From JAAZMA01 sp036720245 (GTDB lineage: Bacteria; Bacillota; Clostridia; Tissierellales; Tepidimicrobiaceae), in NCBI GenBank assembly GCA_036720245.1, contig DAIMNI010000030.1, forward strand, positions 1 through 24,194: a DNA stretch of 24,194 bases. Direction: 5' to 3'. The translations under genes were made by a program, and so were the position numbers. How positions within the stretch are numbered: the first letter of the stretch is position 1; every line of letters starts with the position of its first letter. The notes under the pieces are model-generated. The model was given only the letters and a program-made list of their open reading frames with translations. It did not search any database and was not told the origin of the DNA. Shown here one piece after another: positions 7,996 to 15,775 of the stretch.

Positions 7996-8721
7996 ATGAA
8001 AGTAGTTGTGGAAAAAGATTATAAAGATTTAAGCAAAGTGGCAGCAAATTTAATTCAGAAGGAAATTGAAAAAAATCCTAATTTAATATTAGGTTTGGCA
8101 ACTGGTAGCACACCAGAAGGAATGTATAAGGAATTAATTAGATTACACAAAGAAGAAGGTTTAGATTTTTCTAAAGTTACTACATTTAATTTAGATGAAT
8201 ATGTGGGAATTAAGGAAGAACATCCTAATTCTTATCACTATTATATGAAGGATATTCTCTTTGATCATATTAATATTGATATTAATAATACATTTGTTCC
8301 AGATGGTCAGGCAGAAAACCTTGAAGAATATTGCAAGGAATATGATAAATTAATTGAGGAAAAGGGTGGAATTGATCTTCAAATATTGGGTATTGGCGAA
8401 AATGGGCATATAGCCTTTAATGAACCAGATGAAGAATTAAATGTAGGAACTTCTGTAGTAAAATTAACAGAATCCACTATTGAAGCTAATTCTAGATTTT
8501 TTGATAATATAGAAGATGTACCTAAAACAGCCATAAGTATGGGCATTGGTTCTATAATGAAGGCAAAAAAAATAATATTATTAGCCAATGGAAAAAAGAA
8601 ATACCAGGCTATTAAAAAATTAGTAGATGGGGAAAAAATAAGCACCAATTTACCAGCCTCCATGTTATTACTTCATCCTGATATTACTATTATTTTAGAT
8701 GAAGAGGCCTATAGAGGATAA
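7996..8721 (+). CDS. nagB: Glucosamine-6-phosphate deaminase
   Basis: NagB converts glucosamine 6-phosphate to fructose 6-phosphate and ammonia, linking amino-sugar use to glycolysis. The 241-residue length equals the short Gram-positive form (about 242) and lacks the longer C-terminus of the E. coli enzyme. Seen motifs are GLATGSTPEGMY (phosphate loop), TTFNLDEYVG (Asp68), HPNSYHYYM and GIGENGHIAFNEPD (His138, Glu143). Asn136 replaces the aspartate of the E. coli enzyme, as I recall also for Bacillus NagB. The ribosome site TAGGAGGA overlaps the end of the previous gene. The CYTH gene begins on its stop codon (TAATG). No nagA is in the window. Confidence 0.96.
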   Translation: MKVVVEKDYKDLSKVAANLIQKEIEKNPNLILGLATGSTPEGMYKELIRLHKEEGLDFSKVTTFNLDEYVGIKEEHPNSYHYYMKDILFDHINIDINNTFVPDGQAENLEEYCKEYDKLIEEKGGIDLQILGIGENGHIAFNEPDEELNVGTSVVKLTESTIEANSRFFDNIEDVPKTAISMGIGSIMKAKKIILLANGKKKYQAIKKLVDGEKISTNLPASMLLLHPDITIILDEEAYRG

Positions 8722-9257
8722 TGTCTAAAGAAATAGAGGTTAAAATATTAAATATAGATTTAGGGGATATGGAAAATAAATTGATAGAATTAAATGCCAA
8801 ATTAATATCTGAGGAAGAACAGCGAAATATTATATTTGATGCCAAAGAATTCCCCAATTCTCTAAGTCCAAATACCTATTTAAGAATAAGGAAAACTAAA
8901 AATTTATTGATAAATAAAATAGAAATTAAATTAACCCTAAAAGAAAATACAGGTAATGAGAAAATTAGAGAAAATATTGAAACCACCACTAAAATAGATA
9001 ATATAGAATCTATGATTTATATATTGGAAAATTTGGGCTATGAAATAAAAGCAGATGGCAAGAAACACAGAAAATCCTATTTATATGAAAATATTCGCTT
9101 TGATTTAGATACATGGGACAAAAATACCTACCCCTATCCCTATATGGAAATAGAGGTAATAAAAGCCGAAGATTTAGATAAGGCCATAAATTTACTAGGA
9201 ATCAATCCAAATAATATTTCTACTAAATCTATAATAGAGTTAAAAAAAGAACTGTAA
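8721..9257 (+). CDS. CYTH domain protein (class IV adenylate cyclase / triphosphatase family)
   Basis: A 178-residue single-domain CYTH protein. The diagnostic ExExK is at residues 4-8 (EIEVK). Alternating charged strands follow, such as YLRIRKT and KIEIKLTL, then RFDLDTW and YMEIEV, which would line the triphosphate tunnel. Family members hydrolyse inorganic triphosphate or thiamine triphosphate, or make cAMP; the sequence alone does not say which. The ATG overlaps the nagB stop codon, so it is translationally coupled to it. No HD or CHAD partner domain is attached. Family call is firm, activity is open. Confidence 0.87.
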   Translation: MSKEIEVKILNIDLGDMENKLIELNAKLISEEEQRNIIFDAKEFPNSLSPNTYLRIRKTKNLLINKIEIKLTLKENTGNEKIRENIETTTKIDNIESMIYILENLGYEIKADGKKHRKSYLYENIRFDLDTWDKNTYPYPYMEIEVIKAEDLDKAINLLGINPNNISTKSIIELKKEL

Positions 9258-9317
9258 CCAAAAAACATATTTTGAATATCATATAATAAAATAAGTTTTT
9301 TTGGGGGGTTTTAAATA

Positions 9318-9497
9318 GTGGAAGGTTTATTTGAAAGTTTATCAAAGGGTTTTGGTGGGAATATGATATTTATATTTTTGATTTTGTTACTACTTTGTAG
9401 TTGCGGTGATGGGAAAAAGGGTTTCTTAGGAGGGCTTTTTGATAATAATATACTTTTCTTGTTTTTAATAATATTTCTATTTGGCGGTATATTTTAA
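9318..9497 (+). CDS. Small hydrophobic protein of 59 residues, function unknown
   Basis: A short gene with its own ribosome site (GGGGGG at 9303-9308), GTG start and terminator. The product starts MEGLFESLSKGFGGN, then has a hydrophobic stretch (MIFIFLILLLLCSC), a polar glycine-rich middle (GDGKKGFLGGLFDNN) and a second hydrophobic stretch (ILFLFLIIFLFGGIF). Two short membrane helices joined by a Gly/Asp loop are plausible. The order Gly-rich, hydrophobic, Gly-rich, hydrophobic recalls the tiny proteins found in many spore-forming Firmicutes (YjcZ-like and similar). That comparison is from memory and I do not assign a family. The CSC after the first stretch could bind metal or be acylated, but this is speculation. 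Confidence 0.7.
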   Translation: MEGLFESLSKGFGGNMIFIFLILLLLCSCGDGKKGFLGGLFDNNILFLFLIIFLFGGIF

Positions 9498-9526
9498 ACA
9501 CAGTAGGAGACTACTGTGTTTTTTGT
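9496..9526 (+). terminator. Rho-independent terminator after the 59-residue gene
   Basis: A perfect 9-bp stem (ACACAGTAG / CTACTGTGT) with a GAGA tetraloop is followed by a run of T ending at 9525. It begins at the stop codon of the small gene. Confidence 0.9.
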
Positions 9527-9549
9527 AACCCTTTTATTGATAATCTATG

Positions 9550-9575
9550 TCCCATATTAATTATGGGATTTTTTT
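9550..9575 (+). terminator. Second terminator-like hairpin
   Basis: TCCCATA at 9550-9556 pairs with TATGGGA at 9562-9568 across a 5-nt loop, followed by seven T. It backs up the preceding terminator and separates the small gene from the ppsA promoter. Confidence 0.75.
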
Positions 9576-9596
9576 ATGAAAAAAATAATAAATAGT

Positions 9597-9625
9597 ATGG
9601 CACAAATAAATATATATGATATAAT
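9597..9625 (+). promoter_or_regulatory. Probable sigma-A promoter of ppsA
   Basis: TATAAT at 9620-9625 is preceded, at a 17-bp spacing, by ATGGCA at 9597-9602 (4 of 6 matches to TTGACA). It lies 37 bp upstream of the ppsA start and just after the terminator. Confidence 0.5.
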
Positions 9626-9661
9626 ATATTTAGAAAATAGTCAAAGTAGGAGGTATATTTA

Positions 9662-12022
9662 ATGAAAAATCTGGAATATATTAAATGGTTCGAAGAAATT
9701 GACAAAAATGATATACCAATAGTAGGGGGAAAGGGGGCTAATTTAGGAGAACTTACTCAAAAAGGGCTAGATGTGCCTCCAGGATTTTGTGTAACAGCTG
9801 GAGCCTATATTTATTTTATCCAAAAAGCTAATTTAAATGAAAAAATTAAAGAAAAGATAGAGAATTTGGATATTGAGGATTCGACAAAATTACAAAAGGC
9901 AAGTGTGGAAATTCAAAGCATGATAAATTCTACAGAAATACCAAAAGAATTAGCAGATGAAATTATACTGGCTTATGGAAAACTAAACGAAAGAATAGGA
10001 ATCGAAAAAGCAGAAGTTGCAGTAAGGTCTTCTGCCACAGCAGAGGATTTGCCAGAAGCATCCTTTGCAGGTCAACAAGATACCTATCTTCACATAATGG
10101 GGGATGAGGAATTATTAAATCATATTAGGAAATGCTGGGCATCCCTATGGACTTCTAGAGCTATATATTATAGGGAAATTCAAGGCTTTGATCATTTTGA
10201 AGTAAGTATTTCTGTAGTAATACAAAAGATGGTAAATAGTGAGAAATCAGGAGTTATGTTTACTGCAAACCCTATTAATAATAATACAGAGGAAATAATG
10301 ATTAATGCTAGTTGGGGTCTAGGAGAAGCAGTAGTATCAGGAACTGTAACCCCTGATGAATATATAGTTAATAAAATTAAAAAAGAAACAGTAGAAAAAC
10401 ATATAGCAGAAAAAACCACTATGATAGTTAAAAAAGATTTAGGAGTAGGTACAATAGAAATAAATGTAGGAGATTATATTGGCTATGAAAATATAAATGC
10501 TCAATGTCTAAGCAATGAAGAAATTATCTTATTAACAAACTACGGAATTAAGATAGAAGAATTGTATGGCAATCATCAGGATATAGAATGGGGTTTTGAT
10601 AGGGACACCAAAAAATTATATATATTACAATCAAGACCTATAACTACTTTAAAGGGGGGAGCTATATTGGAAAAAGTGCAGGAAGAAAAAGAATTAAAAA
10701 TGTTAGTTAGAGGATTACCTGCATCTCCAGGTATAGGCACAGGAAAAGTTAAAAATATCAAAGATATATCTGAAATATCTAGAGTAGAAGATGGAGATAT
10801 ATTAGTAACAGTAATGACTAATCCAGATATGGTACCTGCCATGAGAAGAGCTAGTGCAGTAGTAACTGACGAAGGTGGGAGAACTTGTCATGCGGCTATA
10901 GTTTCTAGAGAATTAGGTATACCTTGTATTGTAGGAGCAAAGGAAGCTAGTCAAATTTTAAAAGAGGCCATGGAAATAACTGTAGATGCTACTAGAGGAG
11001 TAGTATATGAGGGAAAAGTACTACAGGAAAAGAAAGAAGAGAAAAACGATTTAACTTTTTCTACTGGAATAGCTATTAATGAAGATATAATCCATCAATT
11101 AGCACCAATTACTGCTACTAAAATCTATATGAATTTAGGAGAACCTGATATAATAGATAGATATAAAAATCTACCTTTTGATGGTATAGGTTTAATGAGA
11201 ACTGAGTTCATTTTCTCCAATATGGTAGGGGCTCATCCAATGTATTTAGTAAAGACTAATCAAGGTCAATTATTAATAGATAAAATGTCAGAAGGAATTA
11301 TGATGGTAGCTCAAGAAATTTATCCAAGACCAGTAATAGTTAGACTTTCAGATTTTAGAACCAACGAATTTAGGGGATTAAAAGGTGGAGATGAAGTAGA
11401 GCCTATGGAAAACAATCCAATGATTGGTTGGAGAGGAGTATCTAGATATATTTCTCCCGAATATGAAGAAGGCTTTAGGCTAGAATGCAGGGCTATGAAG
11501 AAAGTAAGAGAAGAATATGGTTTAGATAATGTATGGGCTATGTTACCTTTTGTAAGAACTACTTGGGAATTAGAAAAAGTTAAGAAAATTATGGCCGAAG
11601 AAGGATTAGTTCAAAGCAAAAATTTCAAAATTTTGATAATGGCAGAAGTTCCATCTGTGGTATTTGAGGCAGAAGAATTTGCCCAAATGGTAGATGGCTT
11701 TAGTATTGGAAGTAATGATTTAACTCAATTGATAATGGGCGCTGATAGAGATTCTGGTATATTAAATACTATGGGGTATTTTGATGAAAGAAATGAAGCG
11801 GTAAAAAGGGCAATATCCATATTAATAAAGGCTGCCCATAAATATGGAAAAACTATTTCTATCTGTGGTCAAGGGCCATCTCAATATCCTGAATTTGCAG
11901 AATTTCTAGTTCAGGAAGGTATAGATAGTATGAGTGTAAACCCAGACACAGTAAGCTATACTAGAAGATTGGTGGCATCTGTAGAACAGAGAATGATATT
12001 AAATAAAATAAGGGAATTATAA
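9662..12022 (+). CDS. ppsA: Phosphoenolpyruvate synthase (pyruvate, water dikinase)
   Basis: PpsA makes phosphoenolpyruvate from pyruvate and ATP, releasing AMP and phosphate, for growth on pyruvate or amino acids. The 786-residue length matches the full enzyme (about 790). The ATP-binding domain opens with VGGKGANLGELTQKGLDVPP and includes VAVRSSATAEDLPEASFAGQ. The swivelling phosphohistidine domain has DEGGRTCHAAIVSRELGIPC, with His410 as the phosphorylated residue. The PEP/pyruvate domain shows GLMRTEFIF, MAEVPSVVFE, FSIGSNDLTQ and the acid/base Cys735 (ISICGQGPSQ). AGGAGG precedes the ATG. The gene is monocistronic, between its own promoter and a terminator. The sequence is that of the water dikinase, not pyruvate phosphate dikinase, judged by length and motifs. 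Confidence 0.96.
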   Translation: MKNLEYIKWFEEIDKNDIPIVGGKGANLGELTQKGLDVPPGFCVTAGAYIYFIQKANLNEKIKEKIENLDIEDSTKLQKASVEIQSMINSTEIPKELADEIILAYGKLNERIGIEKAEVAVRSSATAEDLPEASFAGQQDTYLHIMGDEELLNHIRKCWASLWTSRAIYYREIQGFDHFEVSISVVIQKMVNSEKSGVMFTANPINNNTEEIMINASWGLGEAVVSGTVTPDEYIVNKIKKETVEKHIAEKTTMIVKKDLGVGTIEINVGDYIGYENINAQCLSNEEIILLTNYGIKIEELYGNHQDIEWGFDRDTKKLYILQSRPITTLKGGAILEKVQEEKELKMLVRGLPASPGIGTGKVKNIKDISEISRVEDGDILVTVMTNPDMVPAMRRASAVVTDEGGRTCHAAIVSRELGIPCIVGAKEASQILKEAMEITVDATRGVVYEGKVLQEKKEEKNDLTFSTGIAINEDIIHQLAPITATKIYMNLGEPDIIDRYKNLPFDGIGLMRTEFIFSNMVGAHPMYLVKTNQGQLLIDKMSEGIMMVAQEIYPRPVIVRLSDFRTNEFRGLKGGDEVEPMENNPMIGWRGVSRYISPEYEEGFRLECRAMKKVREEYGLDNVWAMLPFVRTTWELEKVKKIMAEEGLVQSKNFKILIMAEVPSVVFEAEEFAQMVDGFSIGSNDLTQLIMGADRDSGILNTMGYFDERNEAVKRAISILIKAAHKYGKTISICGQGPSQYPEFAEFLVQEGIDSMSVNPDTVSYTRRLVASVEQRMILNKIREL

Positions 12023-12023
12023 T

Positions 12024-12056
12024 GTAAAAACCTTAAGCAATGCTTAAGGTTTTTTA
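12024..12056. terminator. Bidirectional Rho-independent terminator
   Basis: CCTTAAGC and GCTTAAGG (12031-12049) form a tight hairpin, flanked by A-rich sequence on the left and a T run on the right. It can end ppsA on the + strand and the convergent small gene on the - strand, whose stop codon lies in the flank. Confidence 0.9.
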
Positions 12057-12260
12057 CATTTTGTTTACATCATCTACCCATTCTTTTGCTCTGACAACTG
12101 CATCAAATGTGGGGATTGCCACATTGGTAATGGGAATTCTACTTTCTACATTGTAAAAAACATCTGAGGAAGTAGAAAGGGATTTTGGTTCTCTATACAT
12201 TTGATAGCCTATATTAGTATATATAATAGAATGGGAAGTAGATATTTTGTTTTTGTCCAT
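12054..12260 (-). CDS. Small conserved-looking protein, DUF3787-like
   Basis: A 68-residue protein with a good ribosome site (AGGAGGG) seven bases before its ATG. The C-terminal part, with IPITNVAIPTFDAVVRAKEW followed by VDDVNK, resembles what I remember of the clostridial DUF3787 family, which ends in a pattern like VPIPS...V..AKEWVD.N.K. No function is known to me. It has no membrane segment or metal motif. It converges on ppsA, sharing the terminator, and diverges from the HD gene, so it is a single-gene unit. Confidence 0.7.
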   Translation of the reverse strand: MDKNKISTSHSIIYTNIGYQMYREPKSLSTSSDVFYNVESRIPITNVAIPTFDAVVRAKEWVDDVNKM

Positions 12261-12346
12261 AAAATCCCTCCTAAATTTATTATTTACTAAATTCTTAAAA
12301 ATATGTTAAAATAATATGGTGATAATATAAATAGGGAGATGATTTT

Positions 12347-12937
12347 TTGACTAATGAAAAATTATTAAAGGACATAGAATTTATAGTAGAATTAGACAAG
12401 ATGAAATCAACATTCAGGCAAACCACTTTAATTGATAAATCTAGAAGGGAAAATGATGCAGAACATTCTTGGCATATTTCCATAATGGCTATGGTATTAT
12501 CTGAATATGCTAATGAAGATATAGATTTATTCAAAGTAATCAAAATGCTTTTAGTACATGATTTAGTAGAAATATATGCAGGAGATACTTTTTGTTACGA
12601 TAAAAAGGGAAATGAAGATAAAAAGGAAAGAGAATTAAAGGCAGCAGATAAAATCTATGGAATATTATCAAAAGATAAGGCTATGGAAATAAGAGCCTTA
12701 TGGGATGAATTTGAAGAAATGGAAACTAAAGAAGCGCTATTTGCAGCTTCTATGGATAGATTACAACCAATTTTTAGCAATTATTTTTCTGGTGGAGGTA
12801 CTTGGACTAAATACGGCATATCCAAAGCTGAAGTACATAAGAGAATAGCCCCAATTGAAAAATCTTCAACAGAATTATGGGAGTTTACTTTAAATTTAAT
12901 TGAGGATGCAGTGGATAGGGGATATATTAAAAAATAA
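12347..12937 (+). CDS. HD-domain phosphohydrolase (YfbR/HDDC2 5'-deoxynucleotidase-like)
   Basis: A 196-residue HD-superfamily protein. The metal-site residues are His40 (NDAEHSWH), His71 and Asp72 (LLVHDLVEIYAGDTF), and Asp137 (AASMDRLQP). This arrangement, including the EIYAGDTF stretch, is typical of the YfbR/HDDC2 group of 5'-deoxynucleotidases. These remove phosphate from dNMPs and so help balance nucleotide pools. The start is TTG at 12347, supported by GGGAGATGAT just upstream. The gene is alone: it diverges from the DUF3787-like gene and converges on the met operon, with a palindrome in between. Superfamily is certain, substrate inferred. Confidence 0.88.
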   Translation: MTNEKLLKDIEFIVELDKMKSTFRQTTLIDKSRRENDAEHSWHISIMAMVLSEYANEDIDLFKVIKMLLVHDLVEIYAGDTFCYDKKGNEDKKERELKAADKIYGILSKDKAMEIRALWDEFEEMETKEALFAASMDRLQPIFSNYFSGGGTWTKYGISKAEVHKRIAPIEKSSTELWEFTLNLIEDAVDRGYIKK

Positions 12938-12940
12938 TTA

Positions 12941-12971
12941 TCAAATGAAAGGGACAGTCCCTTTCATTTGA
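12941..12971. terminator. Perfect 14-bp palindrome between convergent genes, likely bidirectional terminator
   Basis: TCAAATGAAAGGGA at 12941-12954 pairs perfectly with 12958-12971, leaving only CAG in the centre. It lies between the HD gene and metQ, which face each other. T runs on both sides are weak, so it may be a dispersed palindromic repeat doing terminator duty. Confidence 0.6.
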
Positions 12972-12979
12972 CATTTTAT

Positions 12980-13786
12980 CTAAAATGCAGGTATAACTCC
13001 TCCATTATATTCTTCTTCAATAAATTTTCTAACTTTATCACTTTGCAATGCCTTCATCAATTCTATAAATCTTTTTTGATTTTCCTCTCCCTTTCTTATG
13101 GCCACTATATTGGCGTAGGGGGAGTCTTTTTCTTCTAATATCAAGGAATCTTCTGTGGGAATTAGGCCAGCCTCCAATGCATAATTACCATTTATTATAG
13201 CTCCATCCACATCATCAAGTATTCTTGGAAGGGTGCTTGCTTCTAATTCTCTAAACTTTAAATTTTTGGGATTGTGGATTATATCATTTTTAGTTGCTAA
13301 TATACCCGCATCAGGATCTAGTTCAATCAATCCATATTTCTCAAATAGTAATAGTGCTCTGAATTCATTAGTAGTATCATTAGGGATTGCAATTTCGCTT
13401 CCATCTTCTAAATCCTCTATATTTTTTAATTTAGAAGAATAGAGGCCCATAGGCTCTATATGAACTCCCCCAATAGATACTATATCTATATTTTTTTCCT
13501 CTCTAAAATTATTCATATAAGGTTCATGCTGGAAGAAGTTAGCATCTAGCTCATTGTCAGCTAAGGCTAGATTAGGTTTAATGTAATCAGTAAATTCTAT
13601 GATTTCAAGCTTAATACCTTCTGCCTCTAAATCCTCTTTTATAAATTCTATTAATTCTTTATGTGGCCTAGGGCTTACACCTATTCTAATTGTATTTTCA
13701 TCACTTTTATTGTTGGAGCAACCAACAAATACAGTCAAACTCAATATTACAATCAAAACATTTGTTATAAATTTTTTCAATTTCAA
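12980..13786 (-). CDS. metQ: Methionine ABC transporter substrate-binding lipoprotein
   Basis: MetQ captures methionine outside the membrane and hands it to MetI. The 268-residue protein starts with a lipoprotein signal: a basic start (MKLKKF), a hydrophobic core, and Cys23 in VFVGCSNN for lipid attachment. The NlpA/MetQ fold is shown by IRIGVSPRPHKEL, DANFFQHEPYM, PMGLYSSKLKN, IAIPNDTTNEFRALLLFEKY and GAIINGNYALEAG. The start is a TTG behind AAGGGGG, 13 bases after metI. It is the last gene of the metN-metI-metQ operon under the SAM-I leader. Methionine is the expected substrate from both the family and the leader. Confidence 0.95.
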   Translation of the reverse strand: MKLKKFITNVLIVILSLTVFVGCSNNKSDENTIRIGVSPRPHKELIEFIKEDLEAEGIKLEIIEFTDYIKPNLALADNELDANFFQHEPYMNNFREEKNIDIVSIGGVHIEPMGLYSSKLKNIEDLEDGSEIAIPNDTTNEFRALLLFEKYGLIELDPDAGILATKNDIIHNPKNLKFRELEASTLPRILDDVDGAIINGNYALEAGLIPTEDSLILEEKDSPYANIVAIRKGEENQKRFIELMKALQSDKVRKFIEEEYNGGVIPAF

Positions 13787-13799
13787 AATTATTTCCCCC

Positions 13800-14441
13800 T
13801 TATTTTTTATTTACTGTATTGGATAATTTATTACCTAAATACTGTATACCTTGGACTAATATTATAATAATTATTACTGAAGCAACCATTACATCTGTTT
13901 GAAATCTATATAATCCAAATCTAATGGCTAAATCTCCTAAGCCTCCTCCACCAATAGCCCCAGCCATGGCAGAATAGCCTATTAAATTAATTATAGTCAA
14001 AGTAATGCCTAAAATTAATGAAGGCATTGCCTCAGGTATTAGTATTTTAAATATTATTTCAATTACACTTGCCCCCATTGAAAGGCCAAATTCAATTACT
14101 CCATTATCTACTTCTTTTAGGGAGGATTCTATAACCCTGGCTACAAAAGGTGCTGCTGCAATAGACAATGGCACTATAGTCGCTTTGGTACCTATGGTAC
14201 TTCCTACTATTATCCTAGACAATGGGAACAACAATATCATAAGTATTATAAATGGAAAGGATCTAAGGACATTTATTATCCCATTTAATATATTATTTAA
14301 AACAGCTTTCTCCCAAATACCATCCTTTTCTGTAATAACTAATAAAATCCCTAAGGGAAAACCTATAATCAATGAAAATATTGTAGAGAAAAACACCATA
14401 TATAAAGTTTCAATTAATGATGGAAAAATTAATTCAGCCAT
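13800..14441 (-). CDS. metI: Methionine ABC transporter permease
   Basis: MetI is the membrane part of the methionine importer. The 213-residue protein has about five hydrophobic segments. The cytoplasmic EAA-type loop, which contacts the ATPase, is visible as VIEFGLSMGASVIEIIFKIL with IPEAMPSL after it. The segment GYSAMAGAIGGGGLGDLAIR is typical of MetI. Its ATG overlaps the metN stop (TAATG), and the ribosome site GGAGGTGAT lies inside the end of metN, so the two are translationally coupled. Confidence 0.95.
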   Translation of the reverse strand: MAELIFPSLIETLYMVFFSTIFSLIIGFPLGILLVITEKDGIWEKAVLNNILNGIINVLRSFPFIILMILLFPLSRIIVGSTIGTKATIVPLSIAAAPFVARVIESSLKEVDNGVIEFGLSMGASVIEIIFKILIPEAMPSLILGITLTIINLIGYSAMAGAIGGGGLGDLAIRFGLYRFQTDVMVASVIIIIILVQGIQYLGNKLSNTVNKK

Positions 14442-15445
14442 TATATCACCTCCACATTTACATTTTGAGTTTTTAAATAATTAATAGCATTATTTACTTC
14501 CATATCTTTACCTAGAATTTCTAGAACTAAATGGCCTACACTGGTACTTACTAATTCATTAATATTTCCAGATAATATATTTACTTCAATATTAAAATTT
14601 TTAATCATTCTAGATACAATAGGTTCCTTAGCATTTTCACCTAAAAAGCTAAGTCTAATTACTGTGCCTTTAAATTCCTGAGGATTAATATATTCTTCTT
14701 CTGCTGCAGTACTTAAACTATTAATAAAGGCTTTAGTAGTTTTAGTTTTAGGATTTCTAAAAAGTTCTATAGGAGTATTTGTTTCAATTATTTCTCCATT
14801 TTCCATAATGGCAACTCTATCACAAATATCCTTAACTACCTCCATTTGATGAGTAATTAAAACTATGGTTAAACCAAATTCATCTCTAATTTTTTTAAGT
14901 AAATCTAATATGGATTTAGTAGTTTTAGGATCTAATGCAGAAGTAGCCTCATCACTTAAAAGTATTTTAGGTTCATTGGCCAATGCTCTTGCAATAGATA
15001 CCCTTTGCTTTTGGCCACCACTTAATTGGGATGGATAAGCATCTTTTTTTTCTATTAGTTCCACATAATTAAGCAAAGTTTCCACTTTATTTTCTATTTT
15101 CATTTTACTAAGCCCCTTAAGTTTTAAAGGAAGGGCAATATTTTCATATACAGTTTTTTGAGATAATAAATTAAAATGTTGAAATATCATTGCCATATCT
15201 TTTCTTTTAAGTCTTAAATCTTTTTTATTTAGGGAATTTATATTTTCCCCTTCAATAAATACATCTCCACTATCAGCTTCTTCTAATTTATTTATACATC
15301 TAATTAGTGTAGATTTTCCTGCACCACTACTGCCTATTATTCCAAAGATTTCCCCTTGTTTTATATGAAGGTTTATATTTTTAACTGCATAGTTTTTTTC
15401 TCCATTAGTTACAAAGGATTTAGATAGATTCTGAATTTTAATCAA
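14441..15445 (-). CDS. metN: Methionine ABC transporter ATP-binding protein
   Basis: MetN is the ATPase of the methionine importer, 334 residues. Walker A is GSSGAGKST at residues 38-46, followed by the Q-loop (MIFQHFNLL), the signature LSGGQKQRVSIARALA, Walker B ILLSDEATSALD and LITHQ. The C-terminal 80 or so residues (from about FKGTVIRLSFLGENA) form the NIL domain, where methionine binding inhibits transport. The start is TTG at 15445 with AAAGGGGTG upstream. It is the first gene after the SAM-I leader, so it is expected to be expressed when SAM is low. Confidence 0.96.
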   Translation of the reverse strand: MIKIQNLSKSFVTNGEKNYAVKNINLHIKQGEIFGIIGSSGAGKSTLIRCINKLEEADSGDVFIEGENINSLNKKDLRLKRKDMAMIFQHFNLLSQKTVYENIALPLKLKGLSKMKIENKVETLLNYVELIEKKDAYPSQLSGGQKQRVSIARALANEPKILLSDEATSALDPKTTKSILDLLKKIRDEFGLTIVLITHQMEVVKDICDRVAIMENGEIIETNTPIELFRNPKTKTTKAFINSLSTAAEEEYINPQEFKGTVIRLSFLGENAKEPIVSRMIKNFNIEVNILSGNINELVSTSVGHLVLEILGKDMEVNNAINYLKTQNVNVEVI

Positions 15446-15490
15446 TTACTACACCCCTTTAATAAATTACTGTAATAAGAAATTTCTCAT

Positions 15491-15512
15491 AAAAAATACC
15501 TCTAAATAGAGG
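15491..15512 (-). terminator. Second, shorter terminator-like hairpin in the metN leader
   Basis: Read on the - strand, CCTCTA pairs with TAGAGG (15512 to 15499), followed by TATTTTTT. It lies downstream of the main leader terminator and repeats its CCTCT/AGAGG motif, so the two hairpins could compete or act in series. Confidence 0.45.
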
Positions 15513-15520
15513 CTAAAATT

Positions 15521-15545
15521 AAAAAACCTCTTGAAGAAAGAGGTT
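15521..15545 (-). terminator. SAM-responsive leader terminator
   Basis: On the - strand AACCTCTT (15545-15538) pairs with AAGAGGTT (15532-15525) across a 5-nt loop, followed by a T run. The 3' side of the riboswitch P1 helix (GAGGAAAG, 15557-15550) can instead pair with CTTTCTTC (15540-15533). That gives the alternative antiterminator expected when SAM is absent. Confidence 0.88.
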
Positions 15546-15552
15546 CATTCTT

Positions 15553-15650
15553 TCCTCATCTCTCGGCATTATGCCGCTGGATTTAGCACCTTGTATATAC
15601 AGGTTGCCGGGTTTCATTGGGCCAGTCCCTCCACCACTCTTGATAAGAGC
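15553..15650 (-). promoter_or_regulatory. SAM-I (S-box) riboswitch aptamer
   Basis: Read on the - strand, the conserved S-box blocks appear in order: CTCTTATCAAGAG, then GGTGGAGGGACTGGCCC, then ATGAAACCCGGCAACC, then AAGGTGCTAAATCC, a short GGCAT hairpin (P4), and the closing strand of P1 near 15553-15560. This is the SAM-binding fold that turns off methionine genes when SAM is plentiful. It precedes metN, which fits. The 330 bp between metN and the arginase gene is otherwise filled by the metN promoter and terminators. Confidence 0.97.
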
Positions 15651-15677
15651 ATATTATTGAATTTGGTTTTAAATAAC

Positions 15678-15706
15678 ATTGTAATAGGAATATTCATTTT
15701 TGTCAA
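15678..15706 (-). promoter_or_regulatory. Sigma-A promoter of the metNIQ leader
   Basis: On the - strand a perfect TTGACA (15706-15701) is followed after 17 bp by TACAAT (15683-15678). It lies about 28 bp before the aptamer. Confidence 0.88.
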
Positions 15707-15720
15707 GTCTAAATTATATA

Positions 15721-15765
15721 AAAAAATCCTCCTTCCTAGAACTTTATTTTATGAAGGGGGATTTT
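15721..15765 (-). terminator. Terminator of the arginase gene
   Basis: On the - strand AATCCCCCTTC pairs, with one mismatch, with GAAGGAGGATT across a loop of about 16 nt, followed by a run of T. It ends the arginase transcript just before the metN promoter. Confidence 0.75.
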
Positions 15766-15775
15766 ATTACTATAA

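Noticed and set aside
14005..14484. Open frame opposite metI
   Set aside because: It is a mirror of a well-supported permease gene and shows only low-complexity sequence.
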